From: Rhodobacter sp.
GTDB lineage: Bacteria; Pseudomonadota; Alphaproteobacteria; Rhodobacterales; Rhodobacteraceae
Assembly: GCA_013824055.1 (NCBI GenBank)
Contig: PNNE01000047.1
Coordinates: 1 to 11,820, forward strand
Length of the DNA: 11,820 nucleotides
Direction: 5' to 3'
Of this stretch, positions 6,420-11,820 are shown piece by piece. The translations under genes and the position numbers were made by a program. The notes under the pieces are model-generated. The model saw only the letters and a list, made by a program, of their open reading frames with translations, was not told the origin of the DNA and did no database searches. How positions within the stretch are numbered: the stretch's first letter is position 1; each line of letters begins with the position of its first letter.

Positions 6420-8291
6420 ATGGGCGCCGCCGAACGGATCAGCGAACTTGACTTGCCCCAGGCAGCCGCCCGGGGTCAGCGCCGCACCTTCGCGGTCGGT
6501 GCCTCGCTGCTGCGCGAAGGTGTCGTCTCACCAGAAGAGATGCTGACCGCCCTGGCCCACCAGGGCCGCGAATCCGGGCGTCTGCCGGATGTGCTGCGGG
6601 CGCGCGGCCTGGTGGTGGAGCGGGACCTGCTCGGCGTCGATGCCCGGAACTGGGGCCTGCGCCTTGTCGACCTTGATGCGACCCTGCCCGACCCGCGGCT
6701 GATCGACGCCGTCGGGGCGCAGGATTGCCTGCGCCACGGCCTTGTGCCTTGGGCGAAGGTCGGCGACGTCACCATCGTCGCCACCTCCCGGCCCGAGGAA
6801 TTCCGCCGCCTTCGCCCGATGCTGGAGGCGCGGCTTGGTCCCGTCGCCGCGGGTATCGCCTCGGCGCGCGCGATCCTTGGCGCGATCCACGCCCGGCGCG
6901 GCGACGTCCTGGCCCGGGCCGCCGAAACCCGCGTGGCACCTGCCGAAAGCTGCCGCTCCTGGCCGCGCCTGCACCAGTCGCCGCGCGCCATGCTGGTGCT
7001 TGGCCTGACCTTCGCCGCCCTTGCCCTGGCACCGCTTGCCACCGGACTTGCTGCACTTGGCTTCGCGGTCTTCACGCTGGCCTGCCTCACCATCCTGAAG
7101 ATCGCCGCCACTGTCGCCGCCCTGCGCGCGCCCTTGCCCGGCCCGCAGCCCGCCTCGGACGCCATTCCCACCGTGGTCTCCATCATCGTGGCGCTTTACC
7201 GTGAGGCTGACATCGCCCCCCGCCTGGTCCGCCGCCTTGCACGCCTTGACTACCCGGTCGAGCTTCTGGACGTCATCCTCGCCGTCGAGGCCGAGGATCA
7301 CATCACCCTCGACGCGCTTGCCAAAGCAGAGCTTCCGCCCTGGATGCGGGTGGTCGTGGTGCCGGAAGGCCAGGTCAAGACCAAGCCGCGCGCCCTGAAC
7401 CATGCGCTTGACCATGCGCGCGGTGCCATCATCGGGGTCTATGACGCCGAGGATGCGCCTGAACCGGACCAGCTGAAGAAGGTCGTGGAACGCTTCCAGC
7501 GCTCTGGCCCCGAGGTTGCCTGCCTGCAGGGCGTGCTCGACTATTACAACCCGCGCACCAACTGGCTCAGCCGCTGTTTCACCATCGAATATGCCGGCTG
7601 GTTCCGCCTGGTCCTGCCGGGCCTTGCCCGCCTGGGCCTGGTCGTGCCCCTGGGCGGTACCACACTGTTCTTCCGGCGCGAGGTGCTGGACAAGCTGGGC
7701 GCCTGGGACGCCCACAACGTGACCGAGGACGCCGATCTTGGCATCCGTCTGGCCCGCCACGGCTACCGGACCGAGCTGATCGACACCGTCACCCTGGAAG
7801 AGGCGAACTGCCGCCCGCTCCCCTGGATCAAACAGCGCTCGCGCTGGATCAAGGGCTACATGATGACCTGGGCCGTCCACATGCGCCAACCCCGGCTTCT
7901 GTGGCGCCAGCTTGGGCCCAGGGGCTTTCTCGGCTTCCAGGTTCTGTTTCTTGGCACGATCGCACAATTCCTGCTGGCGCCCCTGCTGTGGTCCTTCCTG
8001 ATCCTGACTTTCGGCTTCGGCCACCCGCTTTACGCAGCGCTCCCGATGGCTGCCGTCTGGGCCATCGCCGGGGTGTTCTTCCTGTCCGAGGCCGCGAACA
8101 TCTTCATTGGCGCGGTTGGTCTTGGCCGGACGCGACACGGCCTCAGCCGGCTATGGGTGCTCACGCTCAAGGTCTACTATCCACTGGCCTCGCTTGCGGC
8201 CTACAAGGGGCTGCTCGAACTCGCGACGCGGCCGTTCTACTGGGACAAGACCACCCACGGGATCTTTGACCATGCCGAGACCAAGGACTGA
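6420..8291 (+). CDS. Membrane GT2 glycosyltransferase with N-terminal MshEN-like domain
   Basis: A 623-aa processive-type family 2 glycosyltransferase, probably making or exporting an extracellular polysaccharide from a UDP-sugar at the inner membrane. Residues ~25-85 resemble the T2SSE_N/MshEN fold: residues 25-48 follow the 24-residue MshEN pattern (Gly27, Leu30, Leu31, Gly34, Val35, Val36, Met41, Leu45, Gln48), and a weaker second copy (54-77) follows after a 5-residue spacer. Two helices at ~193-237 precede the catalytic domain, which holds D342-A-E-D345, T435-E-D437 and Q472-R-S-R-W476, the set used by cellulose- and hyaluronan-synthase-like enzymes. Further membrane helices lie at ~500-575, before a short C-terminal tail. 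ATG 6420 is chosen over ATG 6390 because of GGGGA upstream and the CtrA-site geometry. E. coli NfrB combines related modules in a different order. The sugar product is unknown. Confidence 0.85.
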   Translation: MGAAERISELDLPQAAARGQRRTFAVGASLLREGVVSPEEMLTALAHQGRESGRLPDVLRARGLVVERDLLGVDARNWGLRLVDLDATLPDPRLIDAVGAQDCLRHGLVPWAKVGDVTIVATSRPEEFRRLRPMLEARLGPVAAGIASARAILGAIHARRGDVLARAAETRVAPAESCRSWPRLHQSPRAMLVLGLTFAALALAPLATGLAALGFAVFTLACLTILKIAATVAALRAPLPGPQPASDAIPTVVSIIVALYREADIAPRLVRRLARLDYPVELLDVILAVEAEDHITLDALAKAELPPWMRVVVVPEGQVKTKPRALNHALDHARGAIIGVYDAEDAPEPDQLKKVVERFQRSGPEVACLQGVLDYYNPRTNWLSRCFTIEYAGWFRLVLPGLARLGLVVPLGGTTLFFRREVLDKLGAWDAHNVTEDADLGIRLARHGYRTELIDTVTLEEANCRPLPWIKQRSRWIKGYMMTWAVHMRQPRLLWRQLGPRGFLGFQVLFLGTIAQFLLAPLLWSFLILTFGFGHPLYAALPMAAVWAIAGVFFLSEAANIFIGAVGLGRTRHGLSRLWVLTLKVYYPLASLAAYKGLLELATRPFYWDKTTHGIFDHAETKD

Positions 8292-8329
8292 CCAGCAAAG
8301 CGGGACCGCACGGACCCGATGAGTCGGCG

Positions 8330-8965
8330 CTAGCGCATCCGCAATTCGCCCGCGTCCACCCGCAGACGCGTCTCGAAGGCCTGGCTGATGTGCGACTTCA
8401 GCGCCTGATAGGCGGCATCGCCGTCCCCGGCCTCGATCGCGGCGACGATCCGGGCATGTTCGTCCAGCGCCACTTCGTCCCGCCCCTCGGCCGCGAAAGA
8501 GGTGTTCGCCATCAGCGCCATCGACCGGTGCACCAGATCCAGCTGCTGCACCAGAAACCGGTTGTGGCTGGCCAGGTGGATCTGCTTGTGAAACCGCTTG
8601 TTGGCCCGCGACAAGGCGCGCGGATCGCCGCCCAGCAGCGCCCGATCCTCGGCCACCATGCTTTTCAGCACCCGCACTTCCTCGGGCGTGGCATGGCGTG
8701 CGGCCAGACGTGCCGCCAACCCCTCAAGCTCGGTGCGGACCGCGTAAAGCTCGGCCAGCTGGTTGTGGTCCAGCGATGCCACGATCAGGCTGCGACCGTC
8801 GCGCGTCAGCATCGCCTGGGTCTCCAGCCGTTGCAACGCCTCGCGCACCGGCGTCCGGCTCACGCCCAGCCGTTCGGCCAGCTCGCTTTCGACCAGCCGG
8901 TCGCCAGGCTTGTAGACCCCGGCCTCGATCGCTTCCATGATCAGCGTATAGGCGTCTTTCTGCAC
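8330..8965 (-). CDS. GntR family regulator, FadR subfamily (FCD domain)
   Basis: A 211-aa transcription regulator. The N-terminal winged helix-turn-helix carries the signature of the family: E-S-E-L-A-E-R-L-G-V-S-R-T-P-V-R-E-A-L at residues ~26-44. The C-terminal all-helical FCD domain (about 75-205) binds a small, often carboxylate, ligand, usually with a metal; candidate ligands of the metal are the His residues in FHKQIHLASHN, LDEHARI and KSHISQ. The start is taken as GTG at 8965, with AAGGGA upstream and a promoter further up. A longer frame to 9031 would run over that promoter. The effector and targets cannot be read from sequence. The divergent HAD gene, whose promoter shares the 94-nt gap, is the natural first candidate along with its own gene. 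It converges with the glycosyltransferase, 38 nt apart, without a clear terminator. Confidence 0.9.
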   Translation of the reverse strand: MQKDAYTLIMEAIEAGVYKPGDRLVESELAERLGVSRTPVREALQRLETQAMLTRDGRSLIVASLDHNQLAELYAVRTELEGLAARLAARHATPEEVRVLKSMVAEDRALLGGDPRALSRANKRFHKQIHLASHNRFLVQQLDLVHRSMALMANTSFAAEGRDEVALDEHARIVAAIEAGDGDAAYQALKSHISQAFETRLRVDAGELRMR

Positions 8966-8992
8966 GTGCCGTCCCTTACCTTGCGCAGCGGA

Positions 8993-9021
8993 CCATAAGC
9001 CGCGCGCCACCCCGCGATCAA
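8993..9021 (-). promoter_or_regulatory. Putative promoter of the GntR gene
   Basis: On the minus strand TTGATC (9021-9016) is followed after 17 nt by TTATGG (8998-8993). The start would be near 8986, leaving about 20 nt before the GTG. Its -35 lies only 3 nt from the -35 proposed for the divergent HAD gene. Confidence 0.5.
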
Positions 9022-9024
9022 CCC

Positions 9025-9053
9025 TTCCCAACGCTGCTGCCTTGCCCTAGATC
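9025..9053 (+). promoter_or_regulatory. Putative promoter of the HAD gene, leaderless type
   Basis: TTCCCA (9025-9030, weak) and TAGATC (9048-9053) are 17 nt apart. The start would fall at about 9060, the first base of the ATG. No Shine-Dalgarno sequence precedes the ATG, which agrees with a leaderless message. Confidence 0.4.
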
Positions 9054-9059
9054 CATCCC

Positions 9060-9707
9060 ATGCCGAAACAGGATTTCAGCCACGTCAGCACCTGGGTCTT
9101 CGACCTCGACAACACGCTTTATCCCCCGCACATGCGGCTCTTTGACCAGATCGAGGTCCGGATGACCGACTGGGTCATGCAGGCGCTGCGGGTCGACCGC
9201 GCCAGGGCCGACCACTTGCGCGCGCATTACTGGCGGACCTACGGCACCACGCTGGCGGGCCTCATGCGCGAGCACGACCTCGATCCCGGCCCCTATCTGA
9301 CGGATGTGCACGACATCGACTTTTCGGTCCTGTCGCCCGACCCCGACCTCGCAAGGTCCATCGCCCGCCTGCCCGGCCGCAAGATCGTCTACACCAACGG
9401 CTGCGCGCCCTATGCCGAGAAAGTCCTTTCCGCGCGGGGACTTGCCGGCCTTTTTGATCGCATCTACGGCGTCGAGCATGCCGGGTTTCACCCCAAGCCG
9501 GACCCCCAGGCCTTTGCCACGGTCTTCGGCAAGGACGGCCTGGACCCGGCCCGCGGCGCGATGTTCGAGGATGACGCCCGCAACCTTGCCGTGCCCCACG
9601 CGCTGGGAATGCGGACCGTCCACGTTGCCCCCGCGGCCGAGCCGGCCGACCACATCCACCATCATACCGACGACCTCGCGACCTTCCTTGCCCGCCTGGT
9701 GGAGTGA
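9060..9707 (+). CDS. HAD-superfamily hydrolase, pyrimidine 5'-nucleotidase type
   Basis: A 215-aa cytoplasmic phosphatase of the HAD superfamily, closest by eye to the SDT1/YjjG-like pyrimidine 5'-nucleotidase group (N-terminus STWVFDLDNTLYPP). All four HAD motifs are present: nucleophile Asp15 and acid/base Asp17 in DLDNT, T112-N-G114, Lys146 in HPKPDP, and E170-D-D172 for Mg2+. The helical cap (about 20-85) fits type C1. The likely reaction is dephosphorylation of a nucleoside monophosphate such as UMP or CMP, but related enzymes also take sugar phosphates or FMN, so the substrate is inferred. The His-rich end (HIHHHTDD) is unusual but short. The gene is divergent from the GntR regulator. 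A hairpin covers its stop codon. Confidence 0.88.
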   Translation: MPKQDFSHVSTWVFDLDNTLYPPHMRLFDQIEVRMTDWVMQALRVDRARADHLRAHYWRTYGTTLAGLMREHDLDPGPYLTDVHDIDFSVLSPDPDLARSIARLPGRKIVYTNGCAPYAEKVLSARGLAGLFDRIYGVEHAGFHPKPDPQAFATVFGKDGLDPARGAMFEDDARNLAVPHALGMRTVHVAPAAEPADHIHHHTDDLATFLARLVE

Positions 9708-9717
9708 CACTCCGCCA
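9697..9717 (+). repeat. Hairpin spanning the HAD gene stop codon
   Basis: TGGTGGAGT (9697-9705) pairs with ACTCCGCCA (9709-9717) over 9 bp with one wobble and a 3-nt loop. The TGA stop is at 9705-9707, at the top of the stem and in the loop. No T-tract follows, so it is not a classical terminator; it may protect the 3' end or assist factor-dependent termination. Confidence 0.4.
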
Positions 9718-9777
9718 CATCAAACTTGTCCGGCGACACCCTAGATATGCTGCAACCGCAAATTCCAGGACGCCGCG

Positions 9778-10020
9778 ATGACCCTTGCCACGACCAACGC
9801 CCCCAGCACCTTTGGCCGCTTTGCCCGCGCGACGCCGATCATAGGTCAGGTGATCCGCGACATCGAGCGCGATACCAGCAGCATCTACTACCTGCTCGTC
9901 ATCATCCTGACCGCCGTGGTGCTGGGAATCCAGACCTGGGGTCTGCCGGTGCTGGTCCTGACCGCGCTGGCCCTTGTCCCGGTGATGTTCGTCCTGTTGG
10001 TCCTGATCGCCCGGCCCTAG
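9778..10020 (+). CDS. Small membrane protein of unknown function (80 aa)
   Basis: I do not recognise a family. The first ~35 residues are amphipathic and mixed in charge (TPIIGQVIRDIERDTSSIYYL). Residues ~37-52 and ~54-78 form two hydrophobic helices separated by a Trp-Gly-Leu-Pro turn (IQTWGLPV), so a hairpin in the inner membrane is likely with the N-terminus cytoplasmic. AGGA (9767-9770) stands 7 nt before the ATG, and a CCCTAGATATG stretch about 30 nt further up resembles a -10 region, although no good -35 is seen. The codon use matches the neighbours, and no frame on the other strand fits better. It ends 76 nt before the monooxygenase gene. The same-strand neighbours do not reveal a role. 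Confidence 0.7.
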   Translation: MTLATTNAPSTFGRFARATPIIGQVIRDIERDTSSIYYLLVIILTAVVLGIQTWGLPVLVLTALALVPVMFVLLVLIARP

Positions 10021-10096
10021 CGCACCTTACCCTGAGGCACCCTGTCCTCTGGCCCCCCGCGCCGCCACAGCCTATGCTGACCGCTGGAGGACCGAC

Positions 10097-11320
10097 ATGC
10101 GCGAAACCACCGATATCCTGATCTCTGGCGGGGGCGTCGCCGGGCTGACGGCCGCCTGCGCCTTTGGCTCTGCCGGGTTCCGCGTGATCTGCGTCGATCC
10201 CGCTCCTCCGATCACCGAGGGCGACGCCGAGGGTGCGGACTTGCGCACGACGGCCTTCCTGCAACCGTCCATCCCGGTCCTGCAGGGCGCGGGGCTCTGG
10301 TCCCGCCTTGAACCCCACGCCGCCCCGCTTCAGGTCATGCGGATCATCGACGCGGGAGGAGAGCGCCCCGAGGCCCGCCTGATCAAGGACTTCGACGCCG
10401 CCGACATCTCGGACGCGCCCTTTGGCTGGAACCTGCCGAACTGGCTTCTGCGCCGTGAGATGGTGGCCCGGCTGGCCGAGTTGCCCAGCGTCAGTTTCCG
10501 CCCCGGCATCGGCTTCGCCCGCATGCTGACCCGCGACACCGAGGCTCTGGTGACCCTGAGCGACGGCACCCAGGTCGCGGCCAGGCTGGTGATCGGGGCC
10601 GACGGTCGCACCTCGCCCGTCCGCGAGGCGCTTGGGATCGGCGCCAAGACCACCCGCTATGGCCAGCGGGCGCTGGCCTTCGCCGTCACCCACATGATCC
10701 CGCACGGCAATGTCTCGACCGAAGTCCACCGCTCGGGCGGTCCCTTCACTCTGGTCCCCCTGCCCGACCGCGACGGACGCCCGGCCTCGGCCGTGGTCTG
10801 GATGGACGGCGGGCCCGAAGTCGCCCGTCTTGCCGCGCTGCCCGTCCCCGACTTCGAGACCGAGATGACCGCCCGCTCCTCGGGCATCCTCGGCCCGCTG
10901 ACACTGGTCAGTCGCCGCTCGGTCTGGCCGATCATCAGCCAGATCGCAGACCGCCTGTCCGGCCCCCGCACTGTCCTGATGGCCGAGGCCGCGCATGTCG
11001 TGCCCCCGATCGGCGCCCAGGGCCTGAACATGAGCCTCGCCGACCTTGCAGCACTTCTGGACCTGGCCCGGACCCATCAGGCCGATCCCGGAGTGCCCGC
11101 TGTGACCGATGCCTTCCACCGCGCCCGGCACCTTGAGGTGCGGGCCCGCGTCACCGGCATCGACCTGCTGAACCGCGCCTCGATGGTCCGGACCCCCGTC
11201 CTGCGGGACCTGCGGGCCAAGGCGCTGGACGCGCTTTATTCGGCCAGCCCGATCCGCCACACCCTGATGCGCGCCGGGCTTGGCGCCGCGGGAAAGTCAG
11301 CTACGCCGACGCGCCGCTAA
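10097..11320 (+). CDS. UbiH/UbiF-family FAD-dependent monooxygenase
   Basis: A 407-aa class A flavoprotein hydroxylase, most likely a ring hydroxylase of ubiquinone biosynthesis working with O2 and NAD(P)H or a redox partner at the inner membrane. Seen: the dinucleotide-binding G11-G-G13-V-A-G16 after a beta strand, the substrate-pocket region, D169-G-R-T-S (the DG motif), and E297-A-A-H300-V-V-P-P-I-G-A-Q-G-L-N. In textbook members this last motif begins GDAAH; here the Gly-Asp pair is Ala-Glu, a conservative change I believe occurs in Rhodobacterales. Length (about 400) is normal. GGAGGA (10086-10091) is 5 nt before the ATG. Alphaproteobacteria carry UbiL, UbiM or UbiH/F types with different positional specificity, so the ring position (C1, C5 or C6) and a symbol are left open. 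Confidence 0.85.
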   Translation: MRETTDILISGGGVAGLTAACAFGSAGFRVICVDPAPPITEGDAEGADLRTTAFLQPSIPVLQGAGLWSRLEPHAAPLQVMRIIDAGGERPEARLIKDFDAADISDAPFGWNLPNWLLRREMVARLAELPSVSFRPGIGFARMLTRDTEALVTLSDGTQVAARLVIGADGRTSPVREALGIGAKTTRYGQRALAFAVTHMIPHGNVSTEVHRSGGPFTLVPLPDRDGRPASAVVWMDGGPEVARLAALPVPDFETEMTARSSGILGPLTLVSRRSVWPIISQIADRLSGPRTVLMAEAAHVVPPIGAQGLNMSLADLAALLDLARTHQADPGVPAVTDAFHRARHLEVRARVTGIDLLNRASMVRTPVLRDLRAKALDALYSASPIRHTLMRAGLGAAGKSATPTRR

Positions 11321-11576
11321 AGTTTCGTGCATTTTTGCACAGATCGCTCTCATCTTCACGGGGCGGCCGTTTCGGACTGTAACATGTGAATGAAATACCG
11401 GCCTCGGGACGCGGTTCCCTCTGCAAATCCCGATGTCCAAGGCGCAAGGCGCACGTGAGTTCACATTCCAGAGACGGCACGCGACCAAGCCGTGATTTCC
11501 CTTTTCCTTGGCGTCACCCCAATTCTCCCTCACCGCCCCACGGTGGGGCAGGACGAAAGAAACCAAGGATTACAAG
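11321..11576 (+). other. Gap before the exported-protein gene, probable long leader or regulatory region
   Basis: These 256 nt hold no convincing gene. The first part is more AT-rich than the neighbouring genes and contains a small hairpin, GTGCA-TTTT-TGCAC (11327-11340), 7 nt after the monooxygenase stop. The last part contains GCCCCAC-G-GTGGGGC (11535-11549), then a purine-rich run with AAGGA (11564-11568) as ribosome-binding site. I could not place a promoter with confidence. Confidence 0.45.
11535..11549 (+). repeat. GC-rich inverted repeat in the leader of the last gene
   Basis: Seven-base arms GCCCCAC and GTGGGGC flank a single G, 27 nt before the ATG at 11577. As RNA it would fold as a 5-bp stem with a 5-nt loop; as DNA it is a near-perfect dyad that could be an operator. 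It lies too close to the gene to terminate anything upstream usefully. Confidence 0.4.
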
Positions 11577-11820
11577 ATGAAAAGCTTCGCTCTCGCTTCC
11601 GCTCTCGTTGCTCTGACGGCTGTCGGCTCCTTCGCCCAGCAGGCCCCGGTCGCGCTGCCCTCGTCGATCACGTCGCAGATCCTGACCGTGCTTCCCGGTG
11701 CCGACCTGTCGAACCTGACCAACTCGCAGTATGCCCAGATCGTCACCTTCTTCGCCGACTCCGAGAACACCCGCACTGCGTCTGGCACCGCCCAGGGCGT
11801 CAAGGCGATCCTGACCAACG
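11577..11820 (+). CDS. Small exported protein of unknown function, 5' part
   Basis: 81 residues are visible before the window ends. Residues 1-20 form a Sec signal peptide (MKSF, then an Ala/Leu/Val core, ending GSFA with mature protein from Gln21). The mature part is Ser/Thr/Asn-rich and contains GADLSNLTNSQYAQIVTFFAD and later ENTRTASGTAQGVKAIL. There are no cysteines, so it is neither a lipoprotein nor a cytochrome. I do not recognise a family. AAGGA (11564-11568) supports the ATG. In the signal peptide every Ala codon but the last is GCT, unlike the GCC/GCG of the neighbours, a bias often seen in highly expressed genes. A minus-strand frame over the same region is a shadow. Confidence 0.75.
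   Translation, partial: MKSFALASALVALTAVGSFAQQAPVALPSSITSQILTVLPGADLSNLTNSQYAQIVTFFADSENTRTASGTAQGVKAILTN

Noticed and set aside
6528..8138. Minus-strand open frame (536 aa) opposite the glycosyltransferase
   Set aside because: Same shadow composition, no domain, and the plus-strand gene has all catalytic motifs in order.
8292..8329. Possible bidirectional terminator between the glycosyltransferase and GntR genes
   Set aside because: Only tiny stems of 4 bp can be drawn and there is no T-tract in either direction.
8966..9031. Upstream TTG start for the GntR regulator
   Set aside because: It would be encoded within the proposed -35/-10 region, and GTG 8965 has a proper AAGGGA ribosome-binding sequence at a normal distance.
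9902..11260. Minus-strand open frame (452 aa) opposite the monooxygenase
   Set aside because: Antisense shadow rich in Gly/Asp/Gln/His; the plus strand carries a complete flavoprotein.
1..11820. CRISPR arrays, insertion sequences, prophage, toxin-antitoxin or defence genes
   Set aside because: I found no regularly spaced repeats, transposase or integrase motifs, tRNA-like attachment repeats or defence-domain motifs on either strand.

Overview
The window reads as a chromosomal stretch of an alphaproteobacterium of the Rhodobacteraceae (Paracoccus/Rhodobacter/Gemmobacter type). The reasons are the high GC content, the strong G/C preference at third codon positions, the Paracoccus c550-like cytochrome c beside an aa3-type CtaD, and a full CtrA-type site (TTAA-N7-TTAAC). 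The genus cannot be fixed from the sequence alone. I see no rRNA, tRNA, CRISPR array, insertion sequence, phage gene or attachment site, and no coding region looks recently transferred.

Left part (1-2587), respiration: the 3' end of lipB (octanoyltransferase) is followed by a small periplasmic cytochrome c (cycA-type) with its own strong terminator. Then comes ctaD (cytochrome c oxidase subunit I) with a recognisable promoter and its own terminator. The cytochrome probably donates electrons to the oxidase.

Middle (2588-5023), mostly poorly characterised membrane and housekeeping genes: an N-terminally anchored alpha/beta hydrolase and a DUF2244 membrane protein on the plus strand converge with a minus-strand pair, yqeY and a 118-aa unknown gene spaced by only 2 nt.

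Right of that (5024-8291): yqeY and carA (glutamine-hydrolysing subunit of carbamoyl-phosphate synthetase) are divergent, each with a readable promoter. Just after carA lies the CtrA-type site, and 41 nt further starts a 623-aa membrane glycosyltransferase. Its N-terminal domain has the layout of the c-di-GMP-binding MshEN domain. This is the most interesting locus here: a polysaccharide synthase possibly controlled by CtrA at the promoter and by c-di-GMP at the protein.

Last part (8292-11820): a GntR/FCD regulator and a HAD pyrimidine-5'-nucleotidase-like gene are transcribed divergently from closely packed promoters. The HAD message looks leaderless. Then follow an 80-aa membrane protein of unknown role, a UbiH/UbiF-type flavin monooxygenase (probably ubiquinone biosynthesis), a 256-bp gap, and the start of a small exported protein that runs off the window.

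Most of the window is ordinary core genome. The long antisense reading frames are GC-rich shadows. All functional calls come from motifs read by eye; no database search was possible.
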